A stretch of DNA of 64,000 bases, taken from assembly GCA_020050835.1 (NCBI GenBank), contig JAGVKB010000103.1, forward strand, positions 1 through 64,000, given 5' to 3'. This DNA is from Candidatus Obscuribacterales bacterium (lineage in GTDB: Bacteria > Cyanobacteriota > Vampirovibrionia > Obscuribacterales > Obscuribacteraceae). The notes under the pieces are model-generated. The model saw nothing but the letters and a program-made list of their open reading frames with translations, searched no databases and was not told the DNA's origin. The position numbers and the translations under genes were made by a program. Below are positions 24,755 to 34,888 of the stretch, piece after piece (position 1 is the first letter of the stretch; each line of letters begins with the position of its first letter).

Positions 24755-25273
24755 CTATTGGTGAGCGAGCGTTCTTGAGCGTATTTGGTGTCTGTACTCC
24801 CACGGTGGCAGTGGATCTTCGGCACTCCAAATTCCTACTCGCTCGGCGCGAGCAGTTCTCTCTAACTGAGCGAGGCGTTGGTCCGACGAATATTTTCGGT
24901 ACCACCAAGCGTAGCCCGCCCGAACAAGCTCTGCATTGACGTCACGCCCGTCAGGTAAAAGAACCTCACCTATGGTTCGTCCATATCTGTCAGTGGCATC
25001 AGAGGACACAGTCACGTTCTGTCCCCAGACCAATGTTGAAGTAAATTGTTTGGCGCGCATGCCGAAAGCTTGCGACTTCTCCGGGCAATCTATGCCGGTC
25101 AAGCGTATACGCTCTGGACTGCCATCGTGCAACACCTCAATGGTGTCACCGTCTAAAACACGCACGCACTTGCCAGTGAACTGTTCGGCAAAGCACGGCG
25201 CATTTGCAAAAAACATGCACGCTACGAGCGAGAGAAGTATTTTTCTTATGCGGGCCAGCTTCATTGGCTTCAT
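24755..25273 (-). CDS. Exported thermonuclease (SNase family)
   Basis: A staphylococcal-nuclease fold enzyme that cuts DNA and RNA with calcium. The N-terminus is a signal peptide (KILLSLVACMFFANAPCFA). Family motifs follow: VRVLDGDTIEV, RIRLTGIDCPE and DRYGRTIGEVLL, which include the catalytic Arg, Asp and Glu residues. Length 172 is normal. No clear ribosome site precedes the start; Met4 is an alternative. Such nucleases are common cargo on conjugative elements; the role may be DNA clearance outside the cytoplasm. Confidence 0.9.
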   Translation of the reverse strand: MKPMKLARIRKILLSLVACMFFANAPCFAEQFTGKCVRVLDGDTIEVLHDGSPERIRLTGIDCPEKSQAFGMRAKQFTSTLVWGQNVTVSSDATDRYGRTIGEVLLPDGRDVNAELVRAGYAWWYRKYSSDQRLAQLERTARAERVGIWSAEDPLPPWEYRHQIRSRTLAHQ

Positions 25274-25560
25274 CCCGGACTGTCTTGGGATCCTTTAGTC
25301 CTTGACTTTCCCGGTTGCCAAGCAGGCCAATCGGTTTACCAGCCTCGTGTAACGGGAGTGCGGCTATTTTGCACCCCAAATTTACAAGAGCAGGTGTCTT
25401 ACGAGGGGCTTGAAATCCCGTCGGGAAGCACTGTGATGGGTTGCAGAGAGGCACAGTCAAACGATTCCTGGGGTTGCCAGGGGAGATTATCGACATCATA
25501 GATCTGGGTATCAAAGGAATGAGCGAAGTTCGGGTAATTCGAAGAGAATAAAGGTGCTGT

Positions 25561-25911
25561 ATGGGATTCCGGTTCCGCAAATCAAAAAAACTCGGACCGT
25601 TTCGATTCACTATGAGTAATAGTGGTATTTCGTCAAGCGTCGGAGGCAAGGGGTTCCGGTACACAAAGAGAGCCGACGGCAAGACGCAGATATCAGTGGG
25701 CATCCCCGGCTCAGGTTTGTACTACACCGAAACCATCAAACAAAACTCGTCCAATGCCGCTAGTGGGACCAATGGGAATTCTGCTTCGTCAAATAGCAGG
25801 CAGGTAGCCCAAGGGGGACTGAACAGCTCCCGGCATGGGTGGCTGATAATCGCAGTTCTGTTGGCTGTTTTGCTCTCAGTGCTGCAGTACCTAGGCGGAT
25901 TAGTCAGGTAG
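25561..25911 (+). CDS. DUF4236 protein with C-terminal TM helix
   Basis: The start GFRFRKSKKLGPFRFTMSNS and the GISSSVGGKGFRYT and GIPGSGLYYTE segments are the DUF4236 signature. A Ser/Asn-rich linker and one TM helix (about 94-110) follow. Function of the domain is not established. It is the last gene before the nine-gene cluster and on the same strand. Confidence 0.85.
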   Translation: MGFRFRKSKKLGPFRFTMSNSGISSSVGGKGFRYTKRADGKTQISVGIPGSGLYYTETIKQNSSNAASGTNGNSASSNSRQVAQGGLNSSRHGWLIIAVLLAVLLSVLQYLGGLVR

Positions 25912-26032
25912 CCCTTCTATCGGAGTCGAGATCCAGTGGAATCTATTCTGACGACAAACCGAATATATCTTGCAGTATCAACCTCTAGGCTAACGGTGAG
26001 AAAGACGATCTGGCTGGGCGAGGGACTGATGG

Positions 26033-27301
26033 ATGAATGATTTTCGATTTGTTCACGCAGCAGATCTCCACATTGATAGTCCCTTCAAAGGAGTCACTGC
26101 GCAATCGAAAACGGTAGCAGAAGCTTTGCAGAACGCTACGCTACAAGCATTTGATAACATCGTAGACCTGTGCATCGACAGCGAAGCAGACTTTCTAATC
26201 GTTGCCGGCGATGTTTATGACGGCGCCGATAGAAATATTCAGCCGCAACTTGCCTTTTATGACGGGCTTAAGCGTCTAGCGGATAAAGGTATCCGGTCCT
26301 TCGTCATTCATGGCAATCACGATCCACTAGGCGGTTGGGCAGCGTCATTGGATTGGCCGGATGCGGTCACAATTTTTGCTAGTCGTGTTGAGTCCTATAC
26401 CTTTGAAAAAGGCGGACACGAAGTCGCAACGCTGGCGGGCATCAGCTACCAGAATTCACGTGAGGATCGTAATCTGGCCAGATTACTCGCTGCATCAGAC
26501 TCTGCGCGTAGGAGTGATCTCTTCCAGATCGCCGTCCTTCACTGCAATGTGGGCGGAGACAAGGCGCATGCAAATTACGCACCGTGCTCGCTGGATGAAT
26601 TGATCGGGCATCAGTTTGATTACTGGGCATTGGGACACGTGCACGAGCGTAAGGTAATGTGTCAAGAACCGTGGGTTGTGTATCCAGGGAATTCGCAGGG
26701 TCGCAGCGTCCGCGAAACAGGTGCTCGCGGATGTTACCTGGTTGAAGTTTCTGGCAAACGATCGCTGCGTTTAGAATTTATGTCTACTGATTGCGTCCGT
26801 TGGATGCTAGGTGAGGTTGATGTTAGTAGCATCGGTGCTCTGAACCAGCTTGAACAATCGCTTTGCGCAAAGGCGGAGGAGCTGGCCAAGGACTCACAAG
26901 GACGACCGATCATTTGTCGGTTGGGGCTGGTCGGGCGGTCGTCGTTGTATCACGAAATGAATGATCCACAACGGCTTCAGGATCTTACGCATTCTGTGCG
27001 GGCCAAGCTACAGCATTTGAAGCCATTCGTCTGGGTAGAGTCAATTGATTTTGACTGTCGACCACAGATTGATATTGAGCAAGCTCGGGAGCGCGAAGAT
27101 TTGCTCGGATTCGTACTCAAGGAAGGCAGTACGATTGCGCAGTGCTCAAACTTATCAGCCGAGGTCAGTGAACTCTTAAAGCCACTGTTCCAAACCAATG
27201 CATTGGGCCGGTCAATGCTGAGTATGCCTAGCGATACGGAACTTAAGAAGCTGTTAGAAGAGGCGGAATTGGCGTGTATTGATCTGCTGGAGAACGGATA
27301 A
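26033..27301 (+). CDS. Mre11/SbcD-like nuclease (YhaO type)
   Basis: A calcineurin-like phosphoesterase of the DNA exonuclease branch. Metal ligands are seen in order: D11 and H13 (ADLHID), D60 (AGDVYDG), N95/H96 (GNHDP), H170 (VLHCN), H202 and H204 (GHVH). The ~200 residues after this are typical of YhaO/SbcD capping regions. Its stop overlaps the start of the ATPase gene (TAATG), the usual arrangement for a Mre11-Rad50-like pair. First gene of a nine-gene rightward cluster. The substrate is probably DNA ends or invading DNA. Confidence 0.9.
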   Translation: MNDFRFVHAADLHIDSPFKGVTAQSKTVAEALQNATLQAFDNIVDLCIDSEADFLIVAGDVYDGADRNIQPQLAFYDGLKRLADKGIRSFVIHGNHDPLGGWAASLDWPDAVTIFASRVESYTFEKGGHEVATLAGISYQNSREDRNLARLLAASDSARRSDLFQIAVLHCNVGGDKAHANYAPCSLDELIGHQFDYWALGHVHERKVMCQEPWVVYPGNSQGRSVRETGARGCYLVEVSGKRSLRLEFMSTDCVRWMLGEVDVSSIGALNQLEQSLCAKAEELAKDSQGRPIICRLGLVGRSSLYHEMNDPQRLQDLTHSVRAKLQHLKPFVWVESIDFDCRPQIDIEQAREREDLLGFVLKEGSTIAQCSNLSAEVSELLKPLFQTNALGRSMLSMPSDTELKKLLEEAELACIDLLENG

Positions 27302-30300
27302 TGCACATCAGCGAGATTAACATCACCGGATTCGGCATATTTGCGAATTTCACCATGAGTAAGATCTCGCCAGGGCTCGTGGTTATATGTGGCGACAATG
27401 AAGCTGGGAAGTCAACATTGCTCAACTTCGTGAGAACTATGTTCTTCGGACCATCACCTAAACGATCCGATAAGAAGTGGCCACCCGTGCGCGGTGGCAC
27501 GCATGGTGGCAGCCTAATTGTTGAAACCAGGGAAGCTGAGAGACTAACAATTAATAGGCGCCTTACCGGACGTCAAACAGATTTGCAGCTGTTCGACAAG
27601 CTTGGTAGAAACATCGATGCAAGTAAGCTGGATGATCTGTTATCCGGTGCAACAAGGGAGCTTTTCACAAACATTTATGGGTTTAGCCTCTACGAGTTGC
27701 ATGAGATAGAAATGCTGGAGTCCGAGCAGGTGAAAGCCGCGCTCTATGGCGCTTCTCTTGGGTCTAGCATTTCGGCCTTGCCGCGGGCCCAACAAAAGAT
27801 TGACAAGCGTATAGATGAGTTGTTTAAGACTCGAGGTACCGATCCATTACTAAACAAGAAGCTGGCTGAATTGAGTGATCTCAAAGAAACTATAGAGCAA
27901 GTTTCGGACAGCGTGAAGGCGTATGAGGATCTTCAAATCCAAATCACCGAATTGGACAGGCAAATCAGAAAAGAAGAAGTCCAACTGGAAACGAAGGATG
28001 AGGAACTTGCAAATCTTCGACTCTTACTCAAGCACTATCCGGACTGGCTAGTCTTGCAGTCAACGAGAGCGGAACTGCTACAAATTCCGAAAGAGGTGCG
28101 CGCAATGTCAGACGACATCGCGCAAGCGTTTGAGAAAAACATGTCATTGGTGAATGTATACGAGGAGAAACTATTAGAGGCTCAAGGCACCTATGATAAG
28201 TCCGCGGTAGAGATGGAATCCCTTAGACCGAACGAATCGATTCTTGCAAATCAACAAGAGATCACAAGACTCTTCCGAGTACAACAGCAAGCTTCACTGT
28301 CGTTAGACAACGCTGATACTCTCAACAGAGAACTAGTCGGGCTTGCGGATAAGATGTCGGCGCATATTCAGATTCTTGGAGCAGGATGGGATAGCGCTCG
28401 TATTCGGAAAATTCGGGCCCTGGAGATTGACACGTCCGTCATTCTAGATTATCAAAGTAAGTTTTCGGATCTGGAGAGCCGACAGAAATCTTCGGAATCA
28501 GCTACAGAACAGACAAAGGCGCAGCTCGCTGAGCGAATACAGATACTCGAACAAAAGAGAAAAGAACTTGCCAATATCGTTCTGGATGAGACTCAGTACG
28601 ATAAGCGGATCGAAAAATCGATTCGAGCAGGATTGGACAAATTCGTCAGTTGTGCTTCTCGACTAATTCCGAAACGACAGGAGGAAGCAACTCTACGGGC
28701 GACCGTGGAGCAGTCATGCAAGCAAATGCTGGAATCGCTGCAGGCAACAACCTTGCCCTCATGGTTGTCATTTATGACGAATGTCGTTGCGGGCGCGACT
28801 CCATGCTTGAGCGATGTGGAGAGCACAAAAACGATCAAAGCGGAAGTGGTGGCGAATCACAAGGAGGTCATGTCCAAAGCAAGTCACGATCGTGTCTCTA
28901 CTGATAAGCAAGTAGCTGCGTGTGAAGCAGAACTCGCTAAACTACTTGTAGACGAGCAAGACCTTGGAGTTCAACAAGGTGGCTTGCCTTCTCCAGACGA
29001 AATTCCTTCCGCAGAACTCATTCAGGATATTCGAGAGCAATTGATCAGGCTTGAGCAAGCTGCCGGTACGAGGGCGGAATGTCGCCAGGATATGGATACC
29101 CAGCAAGCTAATTATGTCACGCAAAAGAAGGACCTGGGCATGGATATTGAAGATCAGATTCTTCGATCCATTGACCTGGTTTCATTACGGTCGGCGACCG
29201 CAGCACATAAGGACAACTGCAAGAATCTGGAGAAACAGATTTCCGAGGGAAAGACCACACAACGAATACTTGACCAAGCGAAGGAATCACTGCAAACGAA
29301 CTATGATCGCGTACAACTGAAACTCACCGAACTCCCGCCAGAAGTGACGGACTCAATGGAGCCAGATGAGAGACTGAGGGAACTAGAACGTCTTAAGGAG
29401 CGGCTGTCGAGACTTAAGGATGTCGACTTGAGGCTTGAGTATACGCGGCAACGTCTGGATGACATGAAAGTTTCGCGAAGCAAACTCATGGAATCGGTTC
29501 AAGCAAAGAATCAGCGACAGGCACAAATAGCGGTTGCCGCTGCGCTGCTGCTGGGAATTGGGCTAGCCACAGTTCTCGGGATTTATGTGAATTGGCCGGT
29601 CGGAGCGATAGCTCTTGCCTTGGTCGTCGTAGGAGCAATAGTAATTGTCCGTTCAGCAAGAAAAGGCACTGACACGCTAAGTGCCGTCGGAGAGATTGAT
29701 GAACAAATCAATACCCTAGAACGTACTTACAGTGAGGATCAGAAAAGCAGGAAGGAAATACATGAGGAGGTAGTTGCCGCTGCGTCCGCACTCAATACAG
29801 ATCCCAGTGTTTCGCTCGAAAAAGTGGATGAATATGTCGGGGAGGTCCGGGCTTACAAGCGCGCATCAGAGGAGCGTACCCAATTACTGTCCGAGACAGC
29901 TGGACTTTTAGAGGCGATTACGGAAAAGGATAGGCTGCTAAACGAAACTCAAGAAGCGCTGGCGCTGCTACAGGCAGAACTCAGCGCGGAACTGGAGCAA
30001 TTGCAAACTCACTTCGCACAGGCTCAGGTTCCTTTGGGCGAGGATCCCTCGAAAGATATTCAGAATATTGAGAAGCTACAAGCGTCATTAGAGCTATTGC
30101 AAGCCAGCAAGGCACGGGATATTCAAGCTTCGAATAATTTTTCATCGGTTGTGCGACTGGTGTGCCAAAAGTTATGCATTGATGAAGCTCTAGATCAGGT
30201 ACAGCTTATCGCAGCAGCAAATCGGTGGATACAAGAGGCGGAAGTACTACGGAAGAATGTGCAAGAAAGAGAAATTATCTGCGATCGTTCGCAGCAACTG

Positions 30301-32070
30301 TCAATACGCCTGGCTGAGAAAAGAAGGGAACTTGACGACCTGAAAACTCGGCTATCTGAATGTGACAAACACTGCCGTGATCAACAAGCCGAGTGGGCGC
30401 GCTGGTTACAGGAATTGGAAATTCCAGGGAGCTGTTCTTATGACGGTGTACTGCGGTTCGCGGATGAATTGGCAGCTGTAACGCCGACGCTCGAAAGACT
30501 AATTGTGATCGTGGAGGAGCTCGGGCTGCTCCTTGCGGATATCAGTGAGTATAAGGCGATGGTACAAGAAGTACCCGCGCTTCGCGAGGCGTGTGGTCAA
30601 GACGACACTCGACTGATGGAAGGACCGATAAGGACTTTCTTGGATTCGTGCGATGTTCAAGAGGAACTGAGCAAGAAGCAAGCGTTGCTGCTGAAGGAGG
30701 TCGAAGGTGCTACCAACGCCAAGGAAGATTTCGAAAAGTCTCTTCGAAATGCGGAAGAGGAGGTTGGCCGCGTGCTTGATGGCAGGCAAAGAATTAGTAA
30801 TGAATGGAAAGGATGGTTGATTGCTCAGGAACTAGACTCTTCGATGGATCCGTCATCCGCCGATAGCCTACTGAAAAAGGTCCAAGATGCCGCTAGTACG
30901 GATTCTCAAATTGAAACCAAGCAAGCAACCTTGAGGACATGCGAAGAGTTTGTTCGCAAATTCAATGATGATGTTCGACGGTTGGTGGACATTCTCGACA
31001 GACAAGAACCTGCGAATAAGGATTTCTCAGGGGAGTCCATGAGGATATACAAGGAGCTGCAGGAAGAGAACCAAAAGAAAGCCAAGTTTGAGAGTGCAGC
31101 GGAAGTGGCTGCAGCACAGAAGGCAGCCGTGGATAAGGCACGGGAGGAACTATCGCAGACTCAACAGGAAATGGACCGGCAATTGACTGAATTCGGATGT
31201 GCATCGACGGATGATTTCCGCTCGCGATATGAGTCTTACAAACGCGTAGAAGAACTCGTTCGAAACGAGCGCAACAGTGAGGAAACCTTGTTCAAGCTTC
31301 TTGGTGTGCAAGACGTACAGGGACTTGAAGATAAATATTCAAAGTTTGATGCAGATGAAGCGGCGGGAACAGTGCAAGGTTTGGAACGCAGCGTGAACTC
31401 TCTCAAGGAAAAGATCAATGGCATTGCAGATGGTGACGCTAGTGGAGACCCAGGCTTACGGCATCAGCTTTCTTCTCTGATCACGCAGCGTGAGAATCTA
31501 AAGAAGTCAGAAGACCTGCGGAAACTAAGGTTGAATGAGCAGAGATTGATTGCCGAAGCAGGTAATCTCGCCAACGAATGGATTCGACTGATGCTTGCAA
31601 GCTGTCTATTGGACAAGGCAAGAGAGAGGTTCGAGAAAGAAGGTCAGCCACATGTGGTGGACCTGGCATCTCAATACTTTGAGCACATTACCGGCGGATC
31701 CTACACGCGCGTTATTGCCAGCCCGGAAGGTCGGTCAGGAAAGATTGAGGTTCTTAGCAGGAACAACGAGCGATTGAGCGTTGATGTGCTCAGCACTGGA
31801 ACTCAAGAACAGCTATATCTTTGTCTGCGCTTTGCATTTGTCAATCATAGGGCCACTACATGCGAACCATTGCCGATCATTATGGATGATGTTTTGGTCA
31901 ACTTTGATGCCAATCGTGCGATGGCTGCAGCTCAGACAATATGTAAGTTGGCAGAATCCCATCAAGTTTTGTTTTTTACATGTCATCCCGCAACCGTCAA
32001 GCTCTTGCTGGATGGGAAGTCTGATACACCGATGGTGAAAATAGAAGCGGGCAGCCTTATAGCCGTATAA
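27301..32070 (+). CDS. Rad50/SbcC-like ATPase (YhaN type)
   Basis: At 1589 residues this is a long-armed SMC-like ATPase. Walker A is GDNEAGKST (31-39); the C-terminus has the signature LSTGTQEQLYLCLRFA and Walker B PIIMDDVLVNFD, with FFTCHP as the switch. Between them is ~1400 residues of coiled coil, interrupted by two hydrophobic helices (AQIAVAAALLLGIGLATVLG and then PVGAIALALVVVGAIVIV), as in YhaN, so the arm apex is probably membrane inserted. It should power the YhaO-like nuclease. A membrane-bound nuclease complex next to ZorAB genes is notable. Confidence 0.9.
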   Translation: MHISEINITGFGIFANFTMSKISPGLVVICGDNEAGKSTLLNFVRTMFFGPSPKRSDKKWPPVRGGTHGGSLIVETREAERLTINRRLTGRQTDLQLFDKLGRNIDASKLDDLLSGATRELFTNIYGFSLYELHEIEMLESEQVKAALYGASLGSSISALPRAQQKIDKRIDELFKTRGTDPLLNKKLAELSDLKETIEQVSDSVKAYEDLQIQITELDRQIRKEEVQLETKDEELANLRLLLKHYPDWLVLQSTRAELLQIPKEVRAMSDDIAQAFEKNMSLVNVYEEKLLEAQGTYDKSAVEMESLRPNESILANQQEITRLFRVQQQASLSLDNADTLNRELVGLADKMSAHIQILGAGWDSARIRKIRALEIDTSVILDYQSKFSDLESRQKSSESATEQTKAQLAERIQILEQKRKELANIVLDETQYDKRIEKSIRAGLDKFVSCASRLIPKRQEEATLRATVEQSCKQMLESLQATTLPSWLSFMTNVVAGATPCLSDVESTKTIKAEVVANHKEVMSKASHDRVSTDKQVAACEAELAKLLVDEQDLGVQQGGLPSPDEIPSAELIQDIREQLIRLEQAAGTRAECRQDMDTQQANYVTQKKDLGMDIEDQILRSIDLVSLRSATAAHKDNCKNLEKQISEGKTTQRILDQAKESLQTNYDRVQLKLTELPPEVTDSMEPDERLRELERLKERLSRLKDVDLRLEYTRQRLDDMKVSRSKLMESVQAKNQRQAQIAVAAALLLGIGLATVLGIYVNWPVGAIALALVVVGAIVIVRSARKGTDTLSAVGEIDEQINTLERTYSEDQKSRKEIHEEVVAAASALNTDPSVSLEKVDEYVGEVRAYKRASEERTQLLSETAGLLEAITEKDRLLNETQEALALLQAELSAELEQLQTHFAQAQVPLGEDPSKDIQNIEKLQASLELLQASKARDIQASNNFSSVVRLVCQKLCIDEALDQVQLIAAANRWIQEAEVLRKNVQEREIICDRSQQLSIRLAEKRRELDDLKTRLSECDKHCRDQQAEWARWLQELEIPGSCSYDGVLRFADELAAVTPTLERLIVIVEELGLLLADISEYKAMVQEVPALREACGQDDTRLMEGPIRTFLDSCDVQEELSKKQALLLKEVEGATNAKEDFEKSLRNAEEEVGRVLDGRQRISNEWKGWLIAQELDSSMDPSSADSLLKKVQDAASTDSQIETKQATLRTCEEFVRKFNDDVRRLVDILDRQEPANKDFSGESMRIYKELQEENQKKAKFESAAEVAAAQKAAVDKAREELSQTQQEMDRQLTEFGCASTDDFRSRYESYKRVEELVRNERNSEETLFKLLGVQDVQGLEDKYSKFDADEAAGTVQGLERSVNSLKEKINGIADGDASGDPGLRHQLSSLITQRENLKKSEDLRKLRLNEQRLIAEAGNLANEWIRLMLASCLLDKARERFEKEGQPHVVDLASQYFEHITGGSYTRVIASPEGRSGKIEVLSRNNERLSVDVLSTGTQEQLYLCLRFAFVNHRATTCEPLPIIMDDVLVNFDANRAMAAAQTICKLAESHQVLFFTCHPATVKLLLDGKSDTPMVKIEAGSLIAV

Positions 32071-32220
32071 GCCTGCTGCTTCGTTTAGGTGAGGTGGGGT
32101 GTGAGCACAGGTGCGAGGACATATAGTAACTAATTGGAACGGGTCGTTGCCAAGCGGTGCACATATTCTGCAGTGTGACCCGCTACGATTGGAATAGAGG
32201 CAGCCAAGCCAGGTTGTAAG

Positions 32221-34107
32221 TTGATAGCTCTGGTTGAGTTCCGGGAACAACTGGCCTGGTTGGGCTATTTGGACCGCGGGGAGGTAAAGGACCAGGTGTT
32301 AGCATGGTTTGAAAATTTACTTCCGTGGTTAGCGAGTTCATCGTCCATTTTGGGCATGCCGTGGGCAGCGGTAGTTTTTGCAGTCCTTTCGTTTGCCTTG
32401 TTTGCCTGGAACTTAATTTCTCTGGCAATCGAAACGTCGCTAGTGAGTTTTGCGCTTGAGAGTGCTCTTGCGCAGGTAAGAAAGTCTCCGTGTCCGTTGA
32501 CTTCGAAGGGATTGCAGGAATTACATAAGGGTCTTTCCCCCAGCAAGATTTTGGGAGAAGCCTGGACTGAATTTTATGAGACACTAATTTACCCAGATCC
32601 GATGTCGGAACCGGATGGAAAGGTTCTGAATGTGCGTCAGTCCAACGAGCTTTTGAACGAAGCTACGATTGCGGGAGAGCACTTAGATTTCGGATGGTAT
32701 GGGGCCGTTCCGGGGATGCTTACGGCCCTTGGACTGACAGGGACGTTCGTTTCGTTGTACCTCGCACTCTCATCGCTGCAAATTGATGTGGGCTCTGGAA
32801 TGATTCTCGATGCGCATCTATCGGCATTCATCAACAATCTTGCGGGTAAGTTTGTATCGTCGATCTGTGGGATTGGCTTCGCCATCGTATTTGTGATGGC
32901 TGAGAAGTGGAGTATGGGGGGTATACACAAGGGCTGTGCTGCACTCCAGACTGAGCTAAACAAGCGCTGTACATACGGGTCGCAAGAGGTGCTTCTGCAT
33001 GATGTTTCTGCAAAGATCCAGGAAGCCTGTCAGGCTGTTGCTGGATTAAAAGCAGAGCTTCCGCGATACATCAATGAAGGTCTTGAGACTTCTGTGTCGG
33101 GTCCCATTGCACAAATTGTTTCGCGTGTAGACGAACTCGCCAATATCGTGGACGAGCAAGCAAAAAAACGGGAAGAGTCAATAACACGGCTCGTCACCAC
33201 AGTAGTCCAAGCTTTCAAGCAGGCACTATTCGATGCAACAAACAAAGAATTCGACTTGCTAGCTACCGCACTAAGTAAAACGTCAGGAATAGTCGACAGC
33301 CTTAACGAAAAACTGTCGCAGTCGATTGGACAACAAGAATCTTTGATCAAAGCGCAGAAAGATCAAACGGATGCGTTCGTCAAGGGAACTCGTGATGCTC
33401 AGATTCAGTTGATGGACACATTGAAAGATCATTGCGAATCACTGCTGAAGGCACAGTCAACTGAAATTGAGACACTATTGCAGTCGATTCAAACCGCATC
33501 GAATCAGATGGTGAAGTCAAATGAACGTGTATCAGATGCGCTACTCAGTAAACTGAACGAGCATATAGCGAAGTTCATCTCCCAGATGGAGTCAAATTCT
33601 TCGAAGCAACTGCAGCTAATGCAGAATTCTCATGAGTACATGGTCAATAATCTGGAGACATGGATCGCTAGCGCGACGGAAGACTTACAGAGGCTCGTAA
33701 AACATATTGGTGAAGAGTCTCTGCGTGCAGAAGAGAGTATAACGAAAGTTGCACAAAACATTGCTGCACTAGAAAACCTTGCTCAGTCCAATTCGAAGAT
33801 ATCCTCGGATGGGACTGCTGTGATTGGTGCACTACAGGACATTCTCAAGTCTGTTGCAGAAGCGAACGTTACCGTCAATAAGAATTTCAGCCAGGCTGAA
33901 TCCTTTGTTCTCGAACTAGGTGACTGCTACAAACAACATAGAGATCTGATGGCTGCACAGGAGCAATTCATCGAAAAGGCTGTAGGAGCTTATGAACGGC
34001 TGGGGCTGGCAATCACAGTCTCGAACGGATCCGAGCGCTCTGATGAGAGCGTGGCAACAGCAGTCGTAGCTAGCTCGGGCGGAGACGGCAGTACCACGGA
34101 GCGGTAG
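32221..34107 (+). CDS. ZorA-like MotA/ExbB-family motor protein
   Basis: Three hydrophobic helices: about 48-70, 160-184 and 206-226. The second and third carry the ZorA/MotA pattern GAVPGMLTALGLTGTF and FINNLAGKFVSSICGIGFA. Residues ~235-600 form a long coiled coil, as in Zorya ZorA, where it projects as a cytoplasmic tail. It should pair with the ZorB-like protein to form a proton-driven stator-type motor. The only plausible start in frame is TTG 32221, with CCAGG eight bases upstream; a stop lies upstream at 32176. It is separated from the ATPase gene by 150 bases. Confidence 0.85.
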   Translation: MIALVEFREQLAWLGYLDRGEVKDQVLAWFENLLPWLASSSSILGMPWAAVVFAVLSFALFAWNLISLAIETSLVSFALESALAQVRKSPCPLTSKGLQELHKGLSPSKILGEAWTEFYETLIYPDPMSEPDGKVLNVRQSNELLNEATIAGEHLDFGWYGAVPGMLTALGLTGTFVSLYLALSSLQIDVGSGMILDAHLSAFINNLAGKFVSSICGIGFAIVFVMAEKWSMGGIHKGCAALQTELNKRCTYGSQEVLLHDVSAKIQEACQAVAGLKAELPRYINEGLETSVSGPIAQIVSRVDELANIVDEQAKKREESITRLVTTVVQAFKQALFDATNKEFDLLATALSKTSGIVDSLNEKLSQSIGQQESLIKAQKDQTDAFVKGTRDAQIQLMDTLKDHCESLLKAQSTEIETLLQSIQTASNQMVKSNERVSDALLSKLNEHIAKFISQMESNSSKQLQLMQNSHEYMVNNLETWIASATEDLQRLVKHIGEESLRAEESITKVAQNIAALENLAQSNSKISSDGTAVIGALQDILKSVAEANVTVNKNFSQAESFVLELGDCYKQHRDLMAAQEQFIEKAVGAYERLGLAITVSNGSERSDESVATAVVASSGGDGSTTER

Positions 34108-34117
34108 AGGTTGAGAG

Positions 34118-34876
34118 ATGCGTACCAGCTCACACGAATCACCATTCCTCGCATCCATCACGGACCTGATGACTTCACTTGCAGTGATTTTCATTCTCTT
34201 GCTAGTTCTTTTGATTGCACATTACTCCCGGCAGATTGCAGTTCTAAAGGAACAAATACAACGGGTTCAGAGCGTGAAGGATGAACTGAAGTCGGAACTT
34301 GAAAAAAAGGGTTATAAGGCAGAAGATGACCCTAGGGACGTACTTGCGATCGTCTACCATGCCCAGAGCGAGAAGCTGCAATTCGATGTGGATAAAGCAG
34401 ATATGAAAGAGGCAGGACAGACCTTTCTCAGAGACTTCATTCCGAGACTAGTCGATGTTATTGGGGAGAAGAAGTTCTTAACGAATGTGGAGTCAATTCT
34501 CATAGAAGGGCACACTGATTCGGATGGCGATGACGAGCACAATTTAAAGCTTAGCCAGGACAGATCGTTTGCAGTGTTGAAGTTCGGACTCAACGGCTGC
34601 GGTTTAAATCCACGGAACCGTGAGCACTTTCTATACCTAACATCTATCAGCGGAAGAGGCAAACGGGGACTGTTACCTCTCGGCGCTAGGCCGGGCTTTG
34701 AGAATAAGACTCGCAGCCGCAGGGTTGAATTTGTCATAAGACTGAAGTCATTTGAGCAGCATGCCGACGCTAGAAGTCTGCTCAATGAGGAGAGCAAATC
34801 AGGAGAAGGTGCGAAGGTCGTGCCGGGATCGGCAAGACCAATGCCAGCGCCAGCTGGTAGAGCACCATTACTTTAA
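34118..34876 (+). CDS. ZorB-like MotB/OmpA protein
   Basis: A single TM helix (about 18-36) is preceded by D16 in SITDLMTSLAVIF, the position of the proton-carrying Asp of MotB/ZorB. A short coiled stalk leads to an OmpA-type peptidoglycan-binding domain (IEGHTDSDGDDEHNLKLSQD, residues ~129-149, and a SRRVEF end). It should anchor the ZorA-like channel to the cell wall. The gene starts ten bases after zorA-like. Confidence 0.88.
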   Translation: MRTSSHESPFLASITDLMTSLAVIFILLLVLLIAHYSRQIAVLKEQIQRVQSVKDELKSELEKKGYKAEDDPRDVLAIVYHAQSEKLQFDVDKADMKEAGQTFLRDFIPRLVDVIGEKKFLTNVESILIEGHTDSDGDDEHNLKLSQDRSFAVLKFGLNGCGLNPRNREHFLYLTSISGRGKRGLLPLGARPGFENKTRSRRVEFVIRLKSFEQHADARSLLNEESKSGEGAKVVPGSARPMPAPAGRAPLL

Positions 34877-34888
34877 GAGGAGAAAAAA

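Noticed and set aside
1645-25373. Exact 17-mer AGTGCGGCTATTTTGCA at 1645-1661 and 25357-25373, each at the edge of a cargo block
   Set aside because: One exact 17-mer repeat in 64 kb is not far from chance, and the similarity does not extend beyond it.
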